Shown here one piece after another: positions 35,389-42,093 of a stretch of 64,000 nt of DNA (within the stretch, counting starts at the first letter, position 1; every line of letters starts with the position of its first letter). The translations under genes were made by a program, and so were the position numbers. The notes beneath the pieces are model-generated. The model did no database searches, was not told the DNA's origin, and worked only from the letters and a program-made list of their open reading frames with translations. This stretch comes from Gilvimarinus polysaccharolyticus (GTDB lineage: Bacteria > Pseudomonadota > Gammaproteobacteria > Pseudomonadales > Cellvibrionaceae): the NCBI RefSeq assembly GCF_001187555.1, contig NZ_LFIJ01000002.1:1518744-1582743 (forward strand), in the 5' to 3' direction.

Positions 35389-35436
35389 TATATTAAAAGC
35401 CACCGAAGGTTAGCTTAGCCTCGGTGGCTTTTTTAT
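35370..35436 (+). repeat. 67-bp direct repeat, copy 2
   Basis: Exact copy of 35187-35253. It is followed by TATGGCGGTGAGGG (35434-35447), the inverse complement of CCCTCACCGCCATA at 35377-35390, so the whole of 35377-35447 can form one long hairpin. Confidence 0.95.
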
Positions 35437-35447
35437 GGCGGTGAGGG

Positions 35448-35672
35448 TCGGTGAAGGGGCCGGTCTATTGCTCCCGCAATCGCGGTATTGGTATGTTCAT
35501 GTGTATCACCCTGCGAACGTTTGAGTCATCGCAACCCAAAGCACGGGATGAGCGTTGGTTAACCTTTCCATCGCTGTCACGCAAAAAGCTGTCGAGAAAA
35601 TCATCAAGTTGTTTGATCGCTAATCAATAGATGATTTAATCGTAAAAAACGCAAAAAATATGCGAGTATTGC
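35448..35672. other. Gene-free stretch between tRNA genes
   Basis: No open frame or strong structure is visible here before the tRNA-Arg promoter. Confidence 0.6.
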
Positions 35673-35701
35673 TTGACGATTCGATCCTTAAAAACTACTA
35701 T
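35673..35701 (+). promoter_or_regulatory. Promoter of tRNA-Arg
   Basis: -35 TTGACG (35673-35678) and -10 TACTAT (35696-35701) with a 17-bp spacer and a GC-rich discriminator; the tRNA begins 17 bp downstream. Confidence 0.75.
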
Positions 35702-35718
35702 ACGCGCCTCTTAACAAC

Positions 35719-35795
35719 GCACTCGTAGCTCAGCTGGATAGAGTACTCGGCTACGAACCGAGCGGTCGGAGGTTCGAATCCTCCCGAGTGCGCCA
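35719..35795 (+). tRNA. tRNA-Arg (ACG)
   Basis: 77 nt, acceptor GCACTCG/CGAGTGC, anticodon loop CTACGAA (ACG, read as ICG), T-loop GGTTCGAATCC, encoded CCA. Confidence 0.97.
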
Positions 35796-35802
35796 TATAA
35801 GT

Positions 35803-35835
35803 AAAAGCCCACCCTAAACGGGGTGGGCTTTTTTT
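35803..35835 (+). terminator. Intrinsic terminator of tRNA-Arg
   Basis: AAAAGCCCACCC pairs with GGGTGGGC and a run of seven T. Confidence 0.92.
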
Positions 35836-36191
35836 ATGCTTTTTATTTACGATTGAGATCGCTCTATGATCTCGGGCTATCGTGATACGACTACTTTTCT
35901 GTGGTTTGCTTTCTATCGCTTGGTTTAGGTAGGCCGAAAGACGGCGCTAACGTGTCATTTCTTCTTTGCTCGCTGCGTTTCCCCTGTGATCGTTGGAATA
36001 TAGCAATATCATCTGCTGTAAGCGCTCTCTATCTCTAATTGGTTTAAGTGATTGGGGGCAGAAACTGGCATTTACTGGGGGGTAAGTAATACTTACAGTG
36101 TCATAGGTTGAATTGTGCTCGTGTTTAGCTTTCGGTTCGGCCCAGGCTCGGCAGAATTTTTATTCATGTGACTCCTAGAATGGTCTTTTCG
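35836..36191. other. Gene-free stretch with a perfect 15-bp palindrome
   Basis: No convincing open frame. GTAAGTA-A-TACTTAC at 36082-36096 is a perfect palindrome that could be an operator or small hairpin. The stretch ends in a strong terminator (36192-36223) although no gene precedes it on that strand, so a short unannotated RNA is possible. Confidence 0.4.
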
Positions 36192-36223
36192 CCGACGCTT
36201 TCCCCAAAGTGTCGGTTTTTTTT
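36192..36223 (+). terminator. Orphan intrinsic terminator
   Basis: CCGAC (36192-36196) pairs with GTCGG (36211-36215), extended by CTTT/AAAG inside, and is followed by eight T. There is no + strand gene between the tRNA-Arg terminator and this hairpin. Confidence 0.75.
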
Positions 36224-36406
36224 GTCTCAATTTTATAAACTGGTGAACTTGGCCGTCGGTTGAGATATGGCTGGGGGGGAGTTGCCCGCTTGAATTAATA
36301 ACATGGATGCTTTGTTGCGGTATAATTTCCAGCGATTTTGCCTAACGGGCCCCGTCAATAACGATATACAAGCCTTTGGTTCCCCCAAGTGTAATGGATT
36401 AACAAG

Positions 36407-37813
36407 ATGAAGATTCGAGCATGGTGTGACTTTGACAAAGGTGCTCGCGCGGCGTGGTGCTGTGAAAGCTGTCAGGCGCATTACAGTGAGCGTTGCATAC
36501 CGGATGGCCACAACCCATTGTGGGGGCGTAGTGGCCCGTTGTGTTTGTTGTGTCACGACAATTTAACCGCTACCGATGATCCGGCCTTTGCTAAGCCTTT
36601 TTGGCACGTTTTACCTTACTTATTGCTCTATCCGTTGCACTTTAATAGTTTGTTAGTGATCCTCACGGGGGTTGCGGGAACAGCGATATTAGGTGGTGGT
36701 ATTCCGTCGCTGATATTTGCTTTTGTGTTTCAGTTATTGTGCGTTAAGTATTTTTTTGCTGTGCTTGCCGCTCGGGCTGGTGGTAAGCGCTGGCCGCCGG
36801 GGCTGTTGTGCTTTATAAAAAGTGATACTCAGTACTTATTGCTGAAAGCTGTGCTGGTTTATCTGGTGCAGGTGATGGTGGTTGTCGCTGGGTATTATTA
36901 TCTTGCTACCACTCATATCCCGGCTTTATATCAGCTTTTTATACTCTATGCCTTGGTGGCATTTATGCTGCTGGCTTTTCCGGCTATCACTATGATTTTG
37001 GCTGTTGAGGGGGCTTTGCTGCGCGCTATTAACCCGTCCGCCATTATTGGGGTGATGGCAGGTATGGGTGTTTATTATGTGCTGTTATGGGTGTTGCTGT
37101 TAGTTCTTGGCGTAGCGGTTGAGCTGGGGGTACAGCTTGCCTTGCCTATGTTGCCGGTGGTTTGGCAGCTGCCGTTGGCTCTGGGGGCGGCTACTTATTG
37201 CTCGCTGGCGAGTTATGCATTGTTTGGTTATGCGTTGTATCAGTTTGGGGCGGAAGCCGGGCTTGAAATAGACGTTCAAGAGCCTATGTTGGATGAGCGG
37301 GAGTTTGTCCGAGCGCAGGGCCTGGGGGCTGTGCTGGTGTTAGAGCAGCGTGGCGATCTAGAGCGCGCTCGCGAGCAGTTGCGCGAGCTGCTAAATTTGT
37401 ATCGCGATGATTTAACCTTGCATCGTCAGTATCATCGGTTGCTGCTTAAACTTGATTCGCCAGAGGCGATCAGAGCCTTGGGCACACATGCTGACTATGT
37501 GTTGGAATTATTACTGTTAAATAACCATAAGCGTGAGGCGGCAGAGTTATTGCAGCAAACACTGGCAAAAGTATCTAGCTATCGACCGGCAAAGCTTGCC
37601 ACCACCTTGGCTCTTGAGTCACATCTGCGCAAGTGTTTAGCGCCACGTCAGTTGGCAGGGTTGTTGGTGAATGCGCACAAGCACTACCGCGGCGATACTG
37701 GTATCCCCGCGGCCTATAAGTGCTTGGCCGAACTCTTTAAAGGTCCGCTTAAACAGCCCGACAAAGCCCAGCAGCTAAAAGATTTTATTCGGCGCGAATA
37801 CCCCAAAGGCTAA
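36407..37813 (+). CDS. Hypothetical polytopic membrane protein with N-terminal Cys cluster
   Basis: 468 residues. The N-terminus has a B-box/zinc-ribbon-like cluster (C7, then CCESC, C30, CLLC, with His) up to residue about 50, suggesting metal binding. About six membrane helices occupy residues 68-285. The soluble C-terminal half (about 300-468) is helical and looks TPR-like (RGDLERAREQLRELLNLYRDDLTLHRQY). I do not recognise the family. It is convergent with panB, the stops overlapping by 4 bp. Confidence 0.75.
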   Translation: MKIRAWCDFDKGARAAWCCESCQAHYSERCIPDGHNPLWGRSGPLCLLCHDNLTATDDPAFAKPFWHVLPYLLLYPLHFNSLLVILTGVAGTAILGGGIPSLIFAFVFQLLCVKYFFAVLAARAGGKRWPPGLLCFIKSDTQYLLLKAVLVYLVQVMVVVAGYYYLATTHIPALYQLFILYALVAFMLLAFPAITMILAVEGALLRAINPSAIIGVMAGMGVYYVLLWVLLLVLGVAVELGVQLALPMLPVVWQLPLALGAATYCSLASYALFGYALYQFGAEAGLEIDVQEPMLDEREFVRAQGLGAVLVLEQRGDLERAREQLRELLNLYRDDLTLHRQYHRLLLKLDSPEAIRALGTHADYVLELLLLNNHKREAAELLQQTLAKVSSYRPAKLATTLALESHLRKCLAPRQLAGLLVNAHKHYRGDTGIPAAYKCLAELFKGPLKQPDKAQQLKDFIRREYPKG

Positions 37814-38631
37814 CCGAAGGTGTGCTCGCTGGCAGGGAAGGTGCCGTTTTTAACATCATCACGATACTTTTTGAGTGCACCGGCAATATCGCCAGTTTCA
37901 AGCAAAAAGTTTTTCGAAAACTTGGGCGGCTGGGGCGTCAAACCAAGGATGTCGTTAATAACCAATACTTGAGCATCGGTATCTGTGCCCGCGCCGATAC
38001 CAACCGTCGGAATGTCGATGGCATCAGTAATGGCTTTTCCTAGCTCTGCAGGAACACATTCAAGCACAATCAATGAAGCGCCGGCAGCGGCCAATGCCTT
38101 GGCGTCCTTTACCATTTGCTCGGCTTTATCTGCCTCGCGCCCCTGTACCCGAAATCCGCCAAATTTATGTACCGATTGCGGCGTTAACCCTAAGTGAGCA
38201 CATACTGGGATACCGCGATCGGTCAGCATTTGTACTGTGTTGACCAGCCATTCACCGCCCTCGATTTTAACCATGTGGGCACCGGCTTGCATGACTCGGG
38301 TGGCGTTAGTTAACGCTTGCTCGGAGCTGGCGTAGGTCATAAAGGGGAGGTCGCCGATAATCAACGATTTATGGTTGCCTCGAGCTACCGCCTCGATGTG
38401 ATAAATCATCTGCTCCATCGTGACTGGGATTACGCTGTCGTAGCCGAGAACTGTCATCCCTAGCGAATCACCCACTAAAACTGCTTCGATGCCGCACTGT
38501 TGTGCCATGGCGGCCATAGGTGCATCGTACAGTGAGACCATGACAAATTTTTCTTGGCCGCGTAATTTATGCAGAGTATTAATGGTGACTTTCTTTTCTA
38601 AAGCAGATTCGTGAACTTGTGAGTAGGGCAT
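37810..38631 (-). CDS. panB: Ketopantoate hydroxymethyltransferase PanB
   Basis: 273 residues from the ATG at 38631 (an in-frame start at 38679 would overlap the kinase gene). It contains VMVSLYDAPMAAMAQQCG, VLVGDSLGMTVLGYDSVIPVTMEQM, and GGEWLVNTVQMLTDRGIPVCAHLGLTPQ split around 120-147, all typical of PanB, the first committed step of pantothenate synthesis. panC, which usually follows in Pseudomonas, is absent here. Confidence 0.95.
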   Translation of the reverse strand: MPYSQVHESALEKKVTINTLHKLRGQEKFVMVSLYDAPMAAMAQQCGIEAVLVGDSLGMTVLGYDSVIPVTMEQMIYHIEAVARGNHKSLIIGDLPFMTYASSEQALTNATRVMQAGAHMVKIEGGEWLVNTVQMLTDRGIPVCAHLGLTPQSVHKFGGFRVQGREADKAEQMVKDAKALAAAGASLIVLECVPAELGKAITDAIDIPTVGIGAGTDTDAQVLVINDILGLTPQPPKFSKNFLLETGDIAGALKKYRDDVKNGTFPASEHTFG

Positions 38632-38641
38632 GAGGGTTACT

Positions 38642-39328
38642 CTATAAAGCGGGCGTAGGGTTGTAGTAGTGGCGGCCACTTTTTATGGTGGTGATGTACT
38701 CCACCAAGTGCTGAAAGTGGTCGCGATTTTGGGCCAAATTTAAATCTTGCGCGTTCACAATCAGTAGCGGTGCGCTGTCGTAATAGTGAAAGAAGCTGGT
38801 ATAGGCTTCGTTGAGCACCTTTAAATAGTCATCGCTAATGTGTTGTTCAAATTCGTTACCGCGCTGCTTGACGCGTGCCTGCAGTACGTCTAGTGGGGCT
38901 TGTAGGTAGATCACTAAATCGGGGCGTGGGGCATCGAGTGTTAATTTTTCATACACTTGCTGATAAATATCCAGTTCGTCATCATCGAGCGTGACCTGGG
39001 CAAATAGCGGGTCTTTTTCGAGCATAAAGTCGGCGATACGACGGGGGCTGAACATGTCGTCTTGACGCAACTGCTGAATCTGTCCCGCTCGTTGAAACAG
39101 GAAAAACAATTGGGTTTGCAGTGCCACTGATTTGGGTTCTTGGTAAAAACGTGCCAAAAAGGGGTTTTGCTCAGGCTTCTCAAGCAGTAAATCGTAATGG
39201 AAAAGCTGCGCTAAGTTTTGCGCCAGAGTCGTTTTGCCTACCCCGATAGGGCCTTCGATGGCAATGTAGTTGGGCAGCTCGACAGCGGATAAATCCAATG
39301 CCAAGCTTTCGTACATAGCGTTTACCAC
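38642..39328 (-). CDS. Deoxynucleoside kinase family protein
   Basis: 228-residue P-loop kinase of the dNK/dGK family: IAIEGPIGVGKTTLAQNLA (about 22-40), LLEKPEQNPFL, the ERS-like region SPRRIADFMLEKDPLFA, and a lid-like RVKQRGNEFEQ (about 152-162). An ATG four codons downstream is an alternative start. It lies between folK and panB, a placement seen in several marine gammaproteobacteria. The preferred nucleoside is not predictable. Confidence 0.85.
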   Translation of the reverse strand: MVNAMYESLALDLSAVELPNYIAIEGPIGVGKTTLAQNLAQLFHYDLLLEKPEQNPFLARFYQEPKSVALQTQLFFLFQRAGQIQQLRQDDMFSPRRIADFMLEKDPLFAQVTLDDDELDIYQQVYEKLTLDAPRPDLVIYLQAPLDVLQARVKQRGNEFEQHISDDYLKVLNEAYTSFFHYYDSAPLLIVNAQDLNLAQNRDHFQHLVEYITTIKSGRHYYNPTPAL

Positions 39329-39359
39329 GTGCGGATCCTCAATGAATGCTTGGCTCAGT

Positions 39360-39866
39360 TTAGCGCTGCACAGGGAGTTTTATCAAACCCGTGTCGTCGC
39401 AGCGCTGCGTCCAACTCGCAATGCTAGTGCCATCGGCAAGATGCAGCTTTGGGGCAATCTCAAGCAGTGGTCGTAAGACAAAATCCCGAACGGTTAAATA
39501 AGGATGAGGCACTGTCAGTCGCTCGTTGTCGATGCTGAGGTCATCATACAGCAACAAGTCCAAGTCCAGTGTACGTGGCCCCCAGCGCACTAGACGTTGC
39601 CGCTGGTGTGCTTGCTCGATAGCTTGCAGAGCATCAAGCAATGCTAAGGGCTTAAGTTGGGTTGTGAGTTGAGCCACGGCATTAATGTAGTCGGGCTGTT
39701 CACCAGGCCCTACGGCTCGTGAGCGATATAGTGATGAGGCATTTACAAGCTGCGAGTGTGGCAACTGGGCCAGTTCGTTGAGCGCCTGTTGCACTTGTTT
39801 GACCGGGGTCTCGAGATTGCTCCCCAGACCAATATAGCAGCAGTGATGAGGGGCGGGCGCAGTCAC
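39360..39866 (-). CDS. folK: HPPK, folate pyrophosphokinase FolK
   Basis: 168 residues, GTG start at 39866. IGLGSNLETPVKQVQQALNEL, SSLYRSRAVGPGEQPDYINAVAQL and the signature RWGPRTLDLDLLLYDD mark 6-hydroxymethyl-7,8-dihydropterin pyrophosphokinase. It follows pcnB by 4 bp on the same strand. Confidence 0.96.
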   Translation of the reverse strand: MTAPAPHHCCYIGLGSNLETPVKQVQQALNELAQLPHSQLVNASSLYRSRAVGPGEQPDYINAVAQLTTQLKPLALLDALQAIEQAHQRQRLVRWGPRTLDLDLLLYDDLSIDNERLTVPHPYLTVRDFVLRPLLEIAPKLHLADGTSIASWTQRCDDTGLIKLPVQR

Positions 39867-39870
39867 CGCT

Positions 39871-41205
39871 TTAGCCCTGTTTAGGCTTGGAGCTTTTGCG
39901 GTTGTTATTGCGTCGACGCCGAGGTTTTCCTGAACCGCTAGACTTTAAGCTGCTAACCAGCCTAGCACGGCCTTCTTCATCGGCGGCTTGGAACTGGGTC
40001 CACCAATTGCCTAGACCGCCTAGGTTCTCGCCCGCTTGCTCGCGCAATAGGACAAAATCGTAGGCGGCGCGAAAGCGCGGGTGCTCAAGCATGGTGTAGG
40101 CGCGCTGGCCACCGCGTAGGGTGAGTCGGTGCTGCATGTCCCAGATCTCGCGCATGGGGATTAAAAACCGTTTTGGAACGGTGATTCGAGATAGTTGCGC
40201 GCTCACGACTTGTTGTGACGCCTCATTAAAAGCTTGGCCTTTGGGCATGCTGCCCAGCAGTGTGGCCAGTAACGCTTGTTGTGGCGGCCATAACAGCGCT
40301 GCGTAGATAAAGGCTGGGGTTATGGACTTGCCTGCCCGAATTCGTTTGTCAGTGTTACACATACACTGCTCGATCAGCTCTAGGGCTATTGGGTCGCCTG
40401 TTTGCAGGCGCTCTTCGAGCATGGGAAACAGCTGGCCAAATAGTTTGTACTCGCGCAGCAAGCGGAAAGTTGCGGTGGCGGAGCCGGCTAAAAATAATTT
40501 AAGGACTTCTTCAAATAGGCGTGCCGGCGGGATATTGCCAAGTAGGGCAGCCTGTTTCCTAATAGGTGCCGCAGTCTCGGGGGCGATACTGAACCCCAGC
40601 TTGGCAGCAAAGCGCACAGCTCGCAGCATGCGTACAGGGTCTTCTTGGTAGCGAGTGGTGGGGTCGCCAATAATGCGCAAAACACGTTTTTCAAGATCGC
40701 GCATGCCGCCGGTGAAATCGTGTACCGCAAACCCATCAAGGCTGTAGTACAGAGCGTTGACGGTAAAGTCACGGCGTACCGCATCGGACTGTACCGTGCC
40801 GTATACATTGTCACGCAGTACCATACCGTGTTCGCTGCGAGAGGCTTCATGGTGACCGCGAAAGGTGGTGACTTCGATGATCTCGCGACCAAAGCGGACG
40901 TGAACGATCTTGAATCGGCGGCCAATAATACGCGCGCTACGAAATAGTCGGTTGATTTGTTCAGGTTTGGCGTTAGTGGCAACATCAAAATCTTTGGGTT
41001 GCTCCCCCAGCAGTAAATCACGCACGCCGCCGCCCACTAAATAGGCTTCAAAACCGTTATCTTCCAGTTGCTTCATAACCTTGATCGCAGCGTGACTGAT
41101 CAGCTTGCGAGAAACATTGTGTTGATCTCGAGGGATAACGACTGGTTGCTTGGGAGTGTGGGCGTTAGAGCGGGGAGAAATTAGGTTTAACAGCCTTTTC
41201 AGCAT
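39871..41205 (-). CDS. pcnB: Poly(A) polymerase I PcnB
   Basis: 444-residue nucleotidyltransferase adding poly(A) tails to RNA. YLVGGGVRDLLLGEQPKDFD (about 55-74) has the G-G-x8-DxD type active site; TTFRGHHE, RRDFTVNALYYSLDG and DPVRMLRAVRFAAKLGF follow. The C-terminus is highly basic (KSSGSGKPRRRRNNNRKSSK), as in PcnB. It heads the pcnB-folK-dNK-panB run. Confidence 0.96.
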   Translation of the reverse strand: MLKRLLNLISPRSNAHTPKQPVVIPRDQHNVSRKLISHAAIKVMKQLEDNGFEAYLVGGGVRDLLLGEQPKDFDVATNAKPEQINRLFRSARIIGRRFKIVHVRFGREIIEVTTFRGHHEASRSEHGMVLRDNVYGTVQSDAVRRDFTVNALYYSLDGFAVHDFTGGMRDLEKRVLRIIGDPTTRYQEDPVRMLRAVRFAAKLGFSIAPETAAPIRKQAALLGNIPPARLFEEVLKLFLAGSATATFRLLREYKLFGQLFPMLEERLQTGDPIALELIEQCMCNTDKRIRAGKSITPAFIYAALLWPPQQALLATLLGSMPKGQAFNEASQQVVSAQLSRITVPKRFLIPMREIWDMQHRLTLRGGQRAYTMLEHPRFRAAYDFVLLREQAGENLGGLGNWWTQFQAADEEGRARLVSSLKSSGSGKPRRRRNNNRKSSKPKQG

Positions 41206-41278
41206 GGAGTAATCTGCACTTTGGAGTTTGAGCCGGCAGGCGGCTAAAAATGTGTGGTTGATTCTATCACGGGCCTGC

Positions 41279-41308
41279 TAGGGAGGCCAGAAATAGGGAG
41301 GCCAGAAA
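41279..41308. repeat. 15-bp perfect tandem repeat (two units)
   Basis: TAGGGAGGCCAGAAA at 41279-41293 is repeated exactly at 41294-41308, just beyond the proposed crcZ terminator and upstream of pcnB. Confidence 0.85.
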
Positions 41309-41338
41309 GCAAAACGGGAAAGCCTAAGCTTTCCCGTT
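41304..41338 (-). terminator. Terminator of the CrcZ-like RNA
   Basis: On the - strand AACGGGAAAGC pairs perfectly with GCTTTCCCGTT (11 bp, loop TTAG, genome 41313-41338) and is followed by TTGCTTTC. Confidence 0.75.
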
Positions 41339-41697
41339 GGATGGGTGGCACAAATTATATTGGTTTGTGTCCAGGCCCAGTCCAAATCAATTACTATCCT
41401 TTGGTGCCTAGTCAGTTTTTCCGTCTTATATTTTATTATCGTTATTATTTTATTATTGCAGTTTATTATTATTTGTTGTTTTTAGTTTTTACGATCTTTT
41501 CTTAAATCGTTTTTTGTCATCTTTTTTTATTGTCTGTTGTTCTTATTATGTTTGTGCTCTTTCTTATTATTTCTTGTTGTTATTGAACTTATTTATTTTT
41601 TAATTGTTTATTGTTTTTATTAGCCGTTCTACGTTTCTTATTATTTGTTGTTGTTATTAGTATGTGTTGTTTTTTTATTGTTTGTTGTTGTTATGTA
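41305..41697 (-). ncRNA. crcZ: CrcZ-like Hfq/Crc-sequestering sRNA (proposed)
   Basis: In Pseudomonas, CrcZ (about 400 nt) is made from the cbrB-pcnB interval from a sigma-54 promoter activated by CbrB and titrates Hfq/Crc through CA motifs. Here the same interval holds, on the same strand as cbrB, a sigma-54 promoter followed by about 390 nt of A-rich sequence. It has at least six clusters of AAnAAnAA, for example AACAACAACAAACAATAA (41677-41690 region), AATAACAACAACAAATAATAA (41641-41660 region) and AATAACAACAAG (41572-41583). A small hairpin at 41491-41510 and a perfect terminal hairpin (41313-41338) are present. No protein frame is plausible. What is seen: position, promoter, motifs, terminator. 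Function is inferred by analogy; hfq and crc are outside the window. Confidence 0.78.
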
Positions 41698-41700
41698 GGT
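41430..41700. repeat. T-rich low-complexity tract (degenerate TTATTATTTGTTGTT)
   Basis: The + strand is a run of irregular TTnTTnTT units with strong strand asymmetry. It is explained by the CA-motif array of the CrcZ-like RNA on the other strand. Confidence 0.85.
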
Positions 41701-41707
41701 CGTATAA

Positions 41708-41724
41708 AGCACTTGGCGTGCCAG
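41708..41724 (-). promoter_or_regulatory. Sigma-54 promoter of the CrcZ-like RNA
   Basis: The - strand reads CTGGCACG-CCAA-GTGCT: the -24 element is a full match to YTGGCACG and the -12 element differs from TTGCW at one base; GG and GC are spaced correctly. Transcription would start near 41697. Confidence 0.85.
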
Positions 41725-41819
41725 TTGTAAAATTTACAATTAAAACAATGGGTTAGCTTTTCTGCTTCGCCCTATATTCCATTTGGTTATTTCCAACGGT
41801 TACAGCTTTTTAGTCTTAT

Positions 41820-41882
41820 TGTTACGGCTGGCTGACAGGGGTAACAGTTGATGTGGGTAACAGCCGTGAGCCTTTAGTAACA
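41820..41882. promoter_or_regulatory. Candidate CbrB enhancer sites
   Basis: TGTTAC at 41820-41825 and GTAACA at 41841-41846, 41857-41862 and 41877-41882 lie 95-160 bp upstream of the sigma-54 promoter. TGTTAC/GTAACA dyads are, from memory, the type of site described for CbrB at Pseudomonas crcZ; the exact spacing should be checked. Confidence 0.6.
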
Positions 41883-42022
41883 ATTGTGGCATGTAAATCA
41901 TTTAATGGTGTTGTCTGGATTCTTTGGGGCATGATTGCGCTTGTGGCGGGGCTTACAACAAGTTGGCAGACTGTTATTAATTGCTCTGCAGAGAGGTTCG
42001 TACGCTAAAGGTATTGGTGCAA

Positions 42023-42058
42023 AGACAAACTACGCCGCAGCAGCGGCGTAGTTTGTCT
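42023..42058 (-). terminator. Terminator of the cbr operon
   Basis: AGACAAACTACGCCGC (42023-42038) pairs perfectly with 42043-42058 (16 bp, 4-base loop). It lies 36 bp after the cbrB stop; a short TTT follows on the - strand. It isolates cbrB from the downstream RNA gene. Confidence 0.75.
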
Positions 42059-42093
42059 GGGGACAGCTTGGCTGGGAAAATAGGGCAAGAAGG

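Noticed and set aside
41254..41505. + strand open frame of 83 codons in the cbrB-pcnB gap
   Set aside because: It runs antisense through the terminator and A-rich array of the proposed CrcZ-like RNA; the product is a Phe/Tyr/Leu low-complexity artefact of the T-rich tract.
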